This document shows positions 35,901-45,935 of a DNA stretch of 64,000 nucleotides, piece after piece. Below the pieces are notes generated by a model. It made no database searches. It saw nothing but the letters and a program-made list of their open reading frames with translations, and was not told the origin of the DNA. The stretch is from Paraescarpia echinospica (lineage: Eukaryota > Annelida > Polychaeta > Sabellida > Siboglinidae): contig CM034533.1 of assembly GCA_020002185.1 (NCBI GenBank), forward strand, positions 74,094,976 through 74,158,975, read 5' to 3'. Every line of letters begins with the position of its first letter. The stretch's first letter is position 1. Position numbers and translations under genes: made by a program.

Positions 35901-36035
35901 GAAGGCGAGGAACAAGCGCAGGTGAAAAAGACGGGCGGGGAGTCGGTAGACGAAGTGGACGGAGAGGTGGAGGAGGAGACGGAGGAGGGAGAGGACCAGG
36001 AAGACGAGGACCAGGATGAAGATGGGGACGAGTAG
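17994..36035 (+). CDS. MDH1B: MDH1B: glutaredoxin-like domain fused to a malate-dehydrogenase-like pseudoenzyme
   Basis: Nine coding exons splice in frame with GT-AG borders: 17994-18015, 29204-29316, 29762-29884, 31369-31509, 32033-32317, 32779-33364, 33780-33910, 34943-35051, 35842-36035, giving 567 aa. The first exon encodes only MAKFVIA plus one base; the junction makes [17 protein letters not shown], as in MDH1B. Exon 3 gives [15 protein letters not shown] and exon 4 the [20 protein letters not shown] block. Residues ~1-100 resemble a glutaredoxin: CPYF, a likely cis-Pro in VSP, then GGANEF. Exons 5-7 match the MDH body, but MDH1's catalytic LDHNRA and WGNH positions read LVECQA and WGSV, so Asp, Arg and His are absent. 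The nucleotide loop is NATGDVC instead of TGAAGQIA. The tail (exon 9) is Asp/Glu-rich. Human MDH1B is about 518 aa, with these substitutions shared. Catalysis is unlikely; the true role is unknown. Exons 5-6 are much more GC-rich than the introns. Confidence 0.93.
18228..22470 (-). mobile_element. Apparently intact CR1/Jockey-superfamily LINE, antisense in MDH1B intron 1
   Basis: On the minus strand the element reads: two tandem ~199-bp 5' units (22470 down to about 22086), a single 1218-aa ORF (21973-18317), a short 3' UTR and a (ATACAG)n tail at 18257-18228. A microsatellite-like tail in place of poly(A) is usual for CR1/L2-type LINEs. The ORF has no stops or frameshifts, suggesting recent insertion. 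Target-site duplications were not obvious, so the outer ends are approximate. Confidence 0.88.
18317..21973 (-). CDS. LINE polyprotein: 2A-like motif, two PHD fingers, APE endonuclease, reverse transcriptase
   Basis: Single 1218-codon frame with start ATG at 21973. Residues ~10-30 are hydrophobic. Residues 114-122 are GDVQLNPGP, matching the 2A ribosome-skipping core (D-V/I-E-x-N-P-G-P) except for Gln at the Glu position. Two Cys/His zinc-binding PHD-like fingers follow at about 125-176 and 180-230, each ending in W-x-C-x2-C. The endonuclease spans ~284-510, with TE at 316-317, GDFNLP at 425-430 and a DH pair at 502-503. The reverse transcriptase spans ~720-1030, with [10 protein letters not shown] at 921-930 and catalytic FADD at 951-954. 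The family C-terminus ([21 protein letters not shown]) completes it. The enzyme copies its RNA at nicked chromosomal DNA. All key catalytic residues seem present, so it could be active. It is antisense to MDH1B. Confidence 0.92.
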   Translation of the reverse strand: MAGSVRHTSTRCTFRCTLFMILCLQITFRFLNDPNLKKLESFQSNTNETYVNAKARQDIHSVTSYYIYSPIWKTIAQLKCLKSSTSTGLLITPLPYKPRTTTKFSILLCIMLSGDVQLNPGPSKCHSCKKSLRSNALILTCNDCNKSTHIKCARISRQEFNNTYRNQNVPWHCSNCSAPCGICHGDVLNDHKAIQCDHCLNWIHSQCCAIDDNEYKRLINSSCSWACPECNNFNFTNSFFRDTEIPTANPFYPLDSNCHNLNETTNNNTTNSKKAYRPKKRPNFRCILINCQSVKKKASDIEALNNLHNPDIICGTESWLDPSIKNGEIFPSNFNVFRKDRETDTTGGGVFQISKDDLITSHLPDLDTNSESIWTETQITGMKPIIMCTLYRPPNDSHGTQIEELDLALSKLGNKINTHNVIITGDFNLPNINWEIHQVTTNNGYSTAAANKLLSLTEEHGLIQHVKEPTHRQGNANNILDLVFTNRPGLIKKINVVDGIADHSTVIIDVNISPKRKHRPKRKVFIRNKADNINIQKSLENFTHEYFSQNQNMTVNDKWNLVSTKIINIMNQYVPHRLTTSRHNLPWFNKDLKKMCKIKKQLYNKAKRTRNPEDWKEFCDIRRNMHKHLRSARLSYISQFLTTTITEKPKSFWSFISKLRQDNQGIGDLNIAGNIISDDKHKAEALNNQFQSVFTHEGNSTLPDMARSPHGEIPKLTITLKGVLDQLSKINISKSQGPDGIPPWFLNRYASHLAPVIHDIFQSSVDSGQVPNTWKEANVTAIFKKGSRAETSNYRPISLTPVVSKLLEHIIHSHIMKHLEQHHILTDHQHGFRAKRSTETQLIQTIHDISKSLDEKKSVDMAILDFTKAFDKVPHKRLIHKLKHYGITGPISSWINSFLTGRTQQVVINGSKSTSTQVISGVPQGTVLGPLLFLLYINDLPDNLSSTVRLFADDCLLYSPIKTDQDTSVLQNDLLKLEKWQHTWLMKFNPTKCYTMTIASRKPTPNLYTFCGQQLKSVESHCYLGIHISNTLNWTIQSNSVTKKAQQTLGMIRRNLNKCPTQIKSIAYTTLVRPILEYASASWDPHCLRNIKLIERTQRQAARFCKNNYSREPGTVTQLLKDLQWDTLQSRRKTQRLSILYKMEHNLIDIPLDQYTKRNTRCSRKHNKQLVQIRHSTNIFGNSFFPVTIKEWNSLPPSIVSSTSLNSFQISLAQHVKN
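22086..22472 (-). repeat. Two tandem ~199-bp units upstream of the LINE ORF
   Basis: The block from TATAAAATATCTGTCCGT to AACCCAACTAA occurs at 22091-22272 and again at 22290-22466, offset 199 bases, with only a few differences. Each includes GAACCAGCTCACACTGGTTC, an imperfect hairpin. Directly 5' of the LINE ORF, they are best read as 5' UTR monomers of the element. Confidence 0.8.
23222..23456. repeat. 15-bp minisatellite (TTCCCTCTACTCTAC)n
   Basis: About 15 units of a pyrimidine-rich 15-base repeat (CTACTCTACTTCCCT and CTGCTCTACTTCCCT variants) in MDH1B intron 1. Confidence 0.9.
23470..23940 (+). mobile_element. LINE reverse-transcriptase 3' fragment
   Basis: Plus-strand translation in shifting frames resembles the LINE C-terminus: a [21 protein letters not shown] stretch near 23540-23585, then [15 protein letters not shown] near 23695-23740 and [13 protein letters not shown] near 23855-23892. 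Frameshifts and stops show it is dead. The IKDWNSLP block corresponds to IKEWNSLP in the intact LINE at 18.3-22.0 kb, so it may be a distant relative in the opposite orientation. Confidence 0.7.
24846..25166 (+). mobile_element. tRNA-derived SINE, copy 1
   Basis: The head has Pol III-type promoter boxes: an A-box-like TGGTGCAGGGACTAGAGC and a B box GGGTTCGAATCCTGT about 35 bases later, i.e. a degraded tRNA shape. The 3' tail reads GGGAGTAAAGTGTAAAGCGC then TTTGAGCAGTCCTGAGGACC. The same head and tail occur in reverse at 46.5-46.8 kb. It is not a functional tRNA because the acceptor stem does not pair and the body is fused to the tail. Confidence 0.75.
26528..28680. repeat. 36-bp satellite array, about 60 copies, with higher-order structure (MDH1B intron 1)
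   Basis: The unit is TACGAGTACACAAGATGC followed by ACCTGCGTGTGTCTGTCC. Variants such as CTCCCTTACGAG and TCCTAAGAGTAC recur at fixed offsets: the stretch 26851-27045 encodes the same residues as 27211-27405, exactly 360 bases (ten units) apart, and 27541-27660 is repeated at about 28291-28410. Because 36 is a multiple of three and the unit lacks stops, frames of 700+ codons are open on both strands. This is not evidence of a protein, since the array sits in an intron. Confidence 0.95.
29584..29645 (+). mobile_element. SINE 3' tail fragment, copy 3
   Basis: ATCGCTTTGAGCAGTCCGAA followed by GGACTGGATACTGCGCTAGA matches the tail of the SINE copies at 24.8 and 46.5 kb. The tRNA-like head is missing. 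It lies in MDH1B intron 2. Confidence 0.65.
29977..30921. repeat. 43-bp tandem repeat, about 22 near-identical copies (MDH1B intron 3)
   Basis: Unit of exactly 43 bases: GATAGTCGATGTTGTGATTA then CGAATGTGTTCGTTTAAATGTTA. Only a handful of single-base differences are visible over 945 bases (for example TTATGAATG near 30082, GATCACG near 30164, TTCATTTAA near 30350, GTCATTACG near 30895). Confidence 0.96.
35530..35800 (+). mobile_element. LINE 3'-end fragment in MDH1B intron 8
   Basis: Translation gives [20 protein letters not shown] then [12 protein letters not shown] and a stop, the usual C-terminus of L2/CR1-like ORF2, followed by a 3' UTR ending in (TTA)n at about 35780-35795. Confidence 0.7.
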
Positions 36036-36042
36036 ACGGACG

Positions 36043-36048
36043 AATAAA
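36043..36048 (+). promoter_or_regulatory. MDH1B: Candidate polyadenylation signal of MDH1B
   Basis: AATAAA begins eight bases after the MDH1B stop codon (GAATAAATATATGTGACAG). If used, the 3' UTR is very short. Confidence 0.5.
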
Positions 36049-36257
36049 TATATGTGACAGTAGCGGAAGTCGTAGATGCATGTTATTACGTCGCGAGTTA
36101 GTTGTGATGCTCCGTGCCTGGCGCAGTGATGCATCTGGCGGGACGTGAATCGTGGTTGGCATTGTTATGCCGCAGGAACATTCTTATAGGGTGTTCGTGT
36201 TTACGTTATCGTTGTTGTCATTTCTAGCGCACTCTGATGGTTACGTAAACAAGCACC

Positions 36258-36757
<500 letters not shown>

Positions 36758-36779
36758 AAGGTAACAACAACAACAGCAT

Positions 36780-37135
36780 TAACAACAACAACAACTATAC
36801 AAATTAATTCCGTTCTCGAAACAACCGATATGGATCTCTCACGTGTTAATGTATTTCGATTGTTCAAATTGACAAGTTGTATATAAATGTACCCGTTTTG
36901 TCAGTTAACGTCTACATTTAATTTTATTTCATTATCTGCATCTCAGCGTTACGTGTTCGTTAGTAGCCCTACTTCAATGAGACATACTACTGCAATGTCA
37001 TTATCTTTGACTATTTTTTAACGGACACTGCAAGTCATTCAGTTACATGCTCACTGTTCAACGAATTGTCAAAAAAAAAACATTGTTGCACCTATTATTC
37101 TATGTTCGCTGCTCAGCGTTCGTGACACACACACT

Positions 37136-37167
<32 letters not shown>

Positions 37168-37879
37168 CGTCTATATGACGACAACAGTCACAGTGGCGCT
37201 TGCCACCACGACCTCGCAACGGAAGCTTACTTTCACGTACACAGTTAACGCTATCGTTGGCGAAATGGGGCGTCCACCGGCAATTTATTCTGACTGACCG
37301 TTTTAGCATTCTACAGCAAATATTCCGACCTTTGCGACGCCACTCCTGCACCACTTTCTAAAGGACTACCCAGAGGGATAACGCGAATAATGTTTACACA
37401 GGTGAATGACAGTTTTCGTATTACCGCAAGCGAAATTAGAAAACAAATTTTAGCCGTCTTATAGGAAGGCAAATTTCGATAACTCACTAACCTCTGTGTT
37501 CAAGTAGATTATATATTGTTTCTAATTTCCTAACGCCAACAACGTTCAATTTGTTTAAATACGTTCTGGTCTAACATCACTGGTTAAATTCATAGGCTAA
37601 TTCACACCTAATAACTATTAATAGGATTTACTGCTTAGCTTGCTTAGTTAATACTCTAATTTATATTCTGTTAAGACATTGCCTTTGGTGACAACCCTTT
37701 GCAGCTGGAAAGCCATCACTGTTGATCCTCGTGATTCATTTCGTTTTCGAGAGCACTATAATATTATATTCAATTTACATATATTTTTCTAAATCTTTAG
37801 TAATAGTTTTGACGCACAGCCTAATTTCTGATTATGATAGTCACACGTCTAATCTAATCAATCAGGTCGAAGTTGCTGT
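36780..37879. other. MDH1B-GAD convergent intergenic region
   Basis: This contains a short (AC)n at about 37127-37156 followed by (TA)n. TTTATT at 37284-37289 (AATAAA on the minus strand) is a possible distant polyadenylation signal for GAD, about 590 bases past its stop. No other feature was recognised. Confidence 0.4.
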
Positions 37880-40800
37880 TTACACCTCCTCGCCGAGCCG
37901 TTCGATTTCGTTCAGCATGAAGGCGATGTCTTGATGCGTTGTGGCAATGTTAGACACGATCATGCGGAAGAAATTGGGTTTATCGCCAAGGGGCTGGTAC
38001 CCGACCATGGTGCTTCCTTTCTCCATCATCATCGCCTTGATCTTCGGTGCCACCTAAATACACAAGAAGACAATATTACTAGCATGTCCGTAGCGTAGTT
38101 TATTTTACTTTGGGGGCGGTGTGTGTTTTTGTGTGCATTGCTGCCAAGAAACCTTCAACTGCACTCCTTGAGACCTCGTGCGAAATTTCCCTCGAGCGGA
38201 ACTCTTGTCTGGGGGATGGGATGTGCGCACCCACTGCACCCAGCCTACGGACATGATTAGTGCTCTCCTCGCCGCCTGGTAGCCAGTAGGTATATGTGGA
38301 ATACAACTTCTGTTATGCTAAGATCTGAAAGTGGGCCTATGCTGACTTTAGTGACCCTGAACTAGTTTGAATTCAGCAGTGCATAAATCCTGCACAAATC
38401 TGCCAAGAATGATCAAGACAAACGACTGTTTTTTTTCTCACGAAAATCTACTTTTAAGCATGTAAGTAAAATGTCCATATAACGAATGTGTTATGTTTGC
38501 AGTAATACTTGCATTCTTAGAATCTCGACTGCATTTTGAGACTAAAAATGTACAGCAGATGGTGGTTCGTTTTGCAAAAAAGTCCAGAGACATCACTAGT
38601 GTAAACATGAAATTAATTTTAAACACTGGCACGAATGATTGATGAGGGATAGTAGCAACTATTACAATCATTGACTATTGTTTGTCAAATGTGCTTTAAT
38701 CGGTAAATACATAATATATACGTGTTGGTCGTTGTGGCGCACACACACACACATTATTAAAACCATGTGATTACCATAATATTACATACGAATCACAATA
38801 GAGGAATACGTTTTGTAATGCTCACTATACTGTATTTGCATTTAAATAGTAGGCATACATCTACGCATAAACACAATCATATCAGAGCTCCAAACCCAGT
38901 CAAATTATAGTCAACATGTGGTTCAGTCGACTCAAATTCAATGCAGTTTTCCAAGTACAACACTTATACTATAATGAGGTTTTTAAATGTAACAATTATT
39001 GTACCTTGTCCCACCATACATTCAACCATTAACCGACAGCGTAATAACCGTACCTTGTCCAGCTTTGCATCTCGCTCTGTACCCGGGGCCATGCCACGCA
39101 TACTCTTCGGAACGTACCAGAAGCAGACGTTAATGAACTGAGGCTGAAATCAGCGAATGTTAAATCAGCAGCAGTTGGATCATCGCCACCACCACCGCCA
39201 TCGCCACCACCACCGCCATCGCCACCACCATCACCACCGCCACCACCACCGCCATCACCACCACCACCGCCATCGCCATCGCCACCACCACCGCCACCAC
39301 CACCGCCATCGCCACCACCACCACCACCGCCACCACCACCGCCATCACCACCACCACCGCCACCACCACCGCCACCGCCATCGCCATCGCCACCACCACC
39401 GCCACCACCACCGCCATCGCCACCACCACCACCACCGCCACCACCACCGCCATCACCACCACCACCGCCACCACCACCGCCACCGCCATCACCACCGCCA
39501 TCGCCACCACCACCGCCATCGCCACCACCACCGCCATCGCCACCACCACCGCCATCGCCACCACCACCGCCATCACCACCACCACCGCCACCACCACCGC
39601 CATCGCCACCACCACCGCCATCACCACCACCACCGCCATCACCACCACCACCGCCATCGCCACCACGACGACAACGACAATAAGAACACAATAACAACAA
39701 CGATGACAACGGCAACAACGACAACAAGAACACAACAACAACAACAACGATGACAACAACAACAACGACAACAAGAACACAACAACAACAACAACGATGA
39801 CAACAACAACAACGACAACAAGAACACAACAACAACGATGACAACAACAACAACGACAACAAGAACACAACAAGAACAACAACGATGACAACAACAACAA
39901 CGACAACAAGAACACAACAAGAACAACAACGATGACAACAACAACAACGACAACAAGAACAACAACGGTGACAACGACAACAACGACAATAAGAACACAA
40001 CAAGAACAACAACGATGACAACAACAACAACGACAACAAGAACACAACAAGAACAACAACGGTGACAACGACAACAAGAACACAACAACAACAACGACGA
40101 TGACAAGAACACAACAACAATGACAACGACAACAAGAACACAACAACAATGACAACAAGAACACAACAACAACGACGACGACAACAACACGATGGTACTA
40201 ATTGCAGTTATCGCTGTCACCGGGTAACTGAATAAGACAATACTAACGTTTTCCAGGACGAATTCGAAACCTTCTCTCTCCTTCAATTTCTGCTGGAGAT
40301 AACTGCAACACACAATCGATGTATCGTGTTAATTACCTTGTGTCGTCGAAGCTGCATTCGTGTTTCTTTACGAAAATCAACCACTTCCGTTTATTTGGAA
40401 TTAATGAAATTAAGCCCTCAACAACGCATCCACATCGAAGTAATTGTTACTCATTTAATCATATTATTTAGGAATGATCATTTTGAGCGCAAAGTACTAC
40501 ACACCTAAGGTATTGTGCATCAGTAGTTTTGTAACCAGAGATGGGGATACATCTACACAACTTAGACACATGCAACACTATTTCAACTGATGCAGGCGGA
40601 ATCTGTTCTGAAGCATCCAGTTAAACTGCAATTATTACCAGAGAGCTGCTCATTCTTGTAACTTCATCACTGGAATTTCATCATTGTTTTCGGCAGATAC
40701 TCATTTATATAGCCGCGTGACCTAAGGCGATGTGTGGTGAAACAATTGCCAACATTTCAAAATGGTAACAGGTGGACTCAAACCCAGTTCCTCTCGAAGG

Positions 40801-43510
40801 AGCGTCCGACCCCCTAGGTCGAGCCTAATTAAAGGGTTCTTGCTTCCAGCGCTTGGCACGTGTATATACGGCAGTGGTATGTTCCAGTCACACGACGGCG
40901 TCTACACAGCTGTCTGTCTTTCGAGGCATTTGCAGCGATTTTTGTTCGGTCTGCATCTATGTTATCGAAAACACGAACCGGCTGGATGTGAGTTTAACCT
41001 GCGTCTATTAGATAACATTTCCAAGAATCAATTTGTAAATTTTCGTACAAATCGCTGATGATGCTCAAAGTTACCGTCGAATCACACCAACTAGCTGCGA
41101 TCGGGAGAAGTAAAAAATCGCATTTAACCTCAATACAAAACACAACAATGCAACGCTTTGCTATTCTGATAGACAGCAAAAGAAAGAACAGATCAATATG
41201 GACAAAATGCCTAATCCAGACTTATCGACTACAGCTTATTGCATGTGGACGTTGCTATTCTTAGACGACCCGTTGATATATCTGATTATATCGCCCGTAA
41301 ATACACATTTCATAGTTTATACAGTTAAATGTCACGTATTAAATATGGTCGTATTATTATAAATGTGTACATCTGCTGAGTCGGCCAATATATGAATTCC
41401 TCGGACACAAAGAACAATTCTATTCCACGTTTTAACAACATTATCTAATATTAGCAGATTATTGTTAATTTAATTATACACTCGAGTTTCAAGTGTGCTG
41501 TTTAAGTTTACTCATGAAACGTATTTTGTTTGTCTGCAGGCCATATTTTAGTTAAGTACAAAACATAACTATTACAGTGGCACGATAGACGTCGACAAAG
41601 AATTCGCTCATTGTCGACGGCCATCTATTAATGTGGATAATCATTGGCTACAAGCAGGGCTGTCCAAACCATTTTCCAACATAAAAATACATGTAATTCT
41701 AAACAAATGCATACCCAACCAGAACACAAGAAGTATCAGTCTGTTCACCATATTTCTTTCCCTCGAGCAGTGCTGCTTTTGAGAAGTACGCATTTACGTT
41801 ACCCGTTCGATTTCAAACGGTCTATGTTAAGATATTTGTCTTCAAGATGTTAATCTTTTAATGTTTTACAACAACAGCAAGCCATTTGTAGTTGTTAATT
41901 ACGTCAAACCTCGTCTGTGTTGTTGTATTTGTTAACACATCATATATTGTAAACACATCATATATTGTAAACACATCATATATTGTAAACACATCATATA
42001 TTATAAACACATCATATATTGTAAACACATCATATATTGTGCTTGGAATAAACCTTTTGGGAAATACTAAATCAGCTGTAACAGATGGCTTGGGATTAAC
42101 CAAGGATTTACCCCGAAGGCAACATTAAAAAATGACCTTAACACGGATGCAACGAAGACCCGATGTTGTGGGCCCTTGTGCGCGTGTGTGGGAGGATGTG
42201 CGTGCATATATATATGCATGTGCGTATGTGTGCATGTATGCATACATGTGCGTGTGTGTGCGCGCGCGCGCGTGTGTATGATAGTCCGCGCGTGTGTGCG
42301 TGCGTAAGATCGTACTTATATTCATGCACCGCCGTTTACCATGACCGCAAAATATGCTATTTATAATCTGCTTATACTAAATGAAATTACGTTAAATGAT
42401 ATAGTGTACTACTTTTCAAATATATTGTTCAATATTCACTTATTTTATGTATTGTTGATGATACAATATATTTATTGTGTCCCCTGTATCAACGTTAATA
42501 AACAACAGCTATCTGAACAGGCCAGGACAGTTACTTGATTAATCGGTTAACCCGAGCTTAAATGAAAATTATATATGCACACTTTTTATACTATATCGTG
42601 ACTCTCTTAACCGATGGACACTTTATTTTGGATGAGTTGCATGCTACTGAGATATTAGTAATATCATGTTTCCAGAAAGGAAATGTCGGAAGCCGCAGGA
42701 GTCTGATGGGGATTCTTCCCACTGGAATCGTTAAACTTGTTACCTCGATTTGGTTCACAGTGCCAAAATAGAAAGGTCCTTAGGCCCCATGTGTTTTGTA
42801 GACCCCAACACGCAACTCTTGGCTCGCCGTCTGATAGAACGACGCCAGCATTTAAATAACATGTTAATCACCCTCTCACGGTTGTAAGTTTTTGGGCTGA
42901 TTTACCTTGTTACACATATTTACCAGGTATCACTGTTTTCGACAGTTCTACTTTTTAAAACATTTTCTGCAGTGTTCGTTTAATTTTGATCGTTACGCGT
43001 TTTACAACAATTTCACGCCGTTTGCTAAATTGAATCGCTTGACGCAGTTTCTCCCAAAGAGCGACACCACCGAATATGGCGCAAACCTTGATTAAGCCCA
43101 GCTACCTGGTGAAAAGACGCTGCTATCATCGTCCTAAAAGTGGGTGGCGTCGTGTCCTCGTCTCAACACTCAAGCAAGGTGTTTGTTCGCTGAGAAAAGA
43201 AAGGTCACTTACTGCGACATATCGAGCAGGCTGTTGATGCGGTGCTCGAAGCCTATGTCACCGTTGGCGCGCCACGTGATCCACAGCTTGAAGACGTCGT
43301 TGTGACGGCCGCACTGGATGGCTTTGTCGCCCGTGTCATAAACGACGTCGTACTGTTTGTCATCTTGGAACAAGTACGGCGCCTTGAGCGCGTTGCTCGC
43401 CTCCAGTAGACCCTGAACACAGCAACACAAGACACAGTCAGACCTGCCATGTCGTACGGAGTTCCCGTACTCTCTACGGATTCTAGTGTCTTTGGAGGAA
43501 CACGGCTGTG

Positions 43511-43568
<58 letters not shown>

Positions 43569-45891
43569 TGCGTGTGTGTTTGCGTGTGCGTGCGTGCGTG
43601 TGTGTGCGCAAGTGTGTGTGTGATAGTGTGAATATGTTAGGTGTGTTCGTATATACATATTGTCCTGTCTTTTCCACACATGTGTAACATTTAATGGCAA
43701 AGAACAATATATTTGATGGTACGCCGTGATCCAACAAAATAGGTTTAACACAGGCCTATTGTACGTTTTGTGACATGATATTTGGAAACACACGATCAGA
43801 ACGGGGACATTATATACGCAAATAACACATTAAAACAAGGCATACGGATTAATATGGATATATACAGAATTTCAAATTAAAAACATGGATTACAACAACA
43901 ATAATATGTCACGTTTGTAATCAATCACAATCAATCGTTTACAATCACAAGTCTACAGTGTTGCTGGCATTCAAATTTATGCCAAAAGGACATCCCAGTC
44001 GGGCTTTACCTTTCGCCGTAATAAAATGGCCGAACACTGAAGCAGAATTCCCATCAGTTTGTGCGGGTTCCAAGTCATCGAGTCGGCTCTGCAAATACAA
44101 TCGAGCCAACTGCTGTGTTGCATCGCTAAACAGAACACTTACATTTTTTTGGTTTTATAATTGAGATAACGAGATTTATGAAGCTAATACACAAGGATGG
44201 CGAGCGTCGCGGTATGTACAGCATTATGAAAGATGCAGAACTACAATGCAATCATATCGCACTCGTATGTATACGCTCGTACATACACCACATATAAGAG
44301 CATGCACGCGCAGCATGCACTTGCTATGATGTGCGTGCGCAGGTACGAACACACGGACGCACGCACTCACGCGCGCACACACAACCACGCACACATGCAC
44401 GCACGCACGCACTCAACATGCACACACACACACACTCGCACGCTCGCATGCACACACACACGCACGCATGCATACACACACACACACACACACACACGCA
44501 TTACTATCTAAGACCACGACACGGTGCAGTAGGCTCACGCTTACCTTTGCACACCTTCCAAGAGTCCTTTGTACTTTTTCGAGATGAGAGAGCTGCCTCC
44601 CCATGCGCCCTGTCGTCACATGTACGTACATCTTAGTTCAGATTGTTCGTCAATGAGCAAACATACATCTTAACACAGACAAGTTCTTCAATACTGATGT
44701 GTGCATCTTTATCCAAACTATTGCGACCTTGAATAAATCGATAAATTCTCCTATTACGATCGTTGCTCTTCGCTTTCTCTGTAATCCGCACAACTGTCTC
44801 CATCACCTGTCTCCCCCCCTCTCTCCCAATCCCCTCCCAATTCCGCCATGTTTCTCCATCCATAACGTGGTATTCCTTTTCTTCTTCTTCTTCTTCTACC
44901 ATCGGTGCCGCTAGTCGTACTACAAAAGCTTCCGAACTTCCGGCACATCGTGCCGCCATTCGTGCGTGTAGAGGACGACGATTGAAAAGCCAATGTTGAT
45001 GGGACTAAGTGAGGAACACCGGAAGAAAAGAAACCCGTACATAGCTGAGATTCGGGATAGAACAAAGTTGGCAATGGACAACTTGAGAGAAGCCACAAGA
45101 GACAGGGTTGTTTGGAGACGACTCATCGTGGTGCACTCAATGAGTCGTCAGACTTGTTGGTGCGTCTGATTGTGTATAATCAAAGTTTTGTTGAAATGCC
45201 GCCACATATGACGTAGTGTAAGATTCGTGATTAGAGGTTAATTTGTATTTATAAAATGTTGAGATTATTTTTGACAATCTTTCTTCATTTAAATTATAGA
45301 CTAACTGTCATCAGCTAAGCCATTCGACATTCGTCGCACATAATAAATATAGAGTAACAAGCATATAATGTCTTATCCGAAGTGCAGTTTGAAGCGAACC
45401 TGTCTAGTCCTCCGTGCTTATTATAATATTCGTAATACTCAAAATAATACTGCGTTTAATAAGCGAAAAACAGTGTCCGCAATTTTTATTTTGCGCCTAC
45501 ACAACGTTCAACTTATTTATATATAACACATTAAAATAGGCAGCCCTCTTATTTGTAGTAGTCTGGAGGCAGGTGGGACTATCCGCAAGTTCCTGGAATT
45601 GACCTGTGATGCTCAACTGGTTCGTCTGGTTCACACAATGAAAACCGCAAATATGTCGCAATACCTCTGACTCAACTTATTGTTCATTGTATGGTCATTC
45701 TGAGCCCTGGCTTAAGACGGTAATTCCGGGTAAATGAACACACAAGATCGCATTAAAATATTAGGCTAAGAGGCATGACTAGACACAGCGTTTTGCAGGT
45801 GTATGTATGTGTGTGTGTGTGTGCATGAGCGTGTGCGCGTGTGCGCGGGTGCGCGGGTGTGTAGTGTGTGTGTGTGTGTGTGTATGTGTGT

Positions 45892-45935
<44 letters not shown>

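Noticed and set aside
39029..40313. Gly/Asp- and His/Arg-rich frames of 200-370 codons on both strands
   Set aside because: Trinucleotide repeats in a GAD intron; only the short 39054-39143 and 40248-40302 segments are coding.
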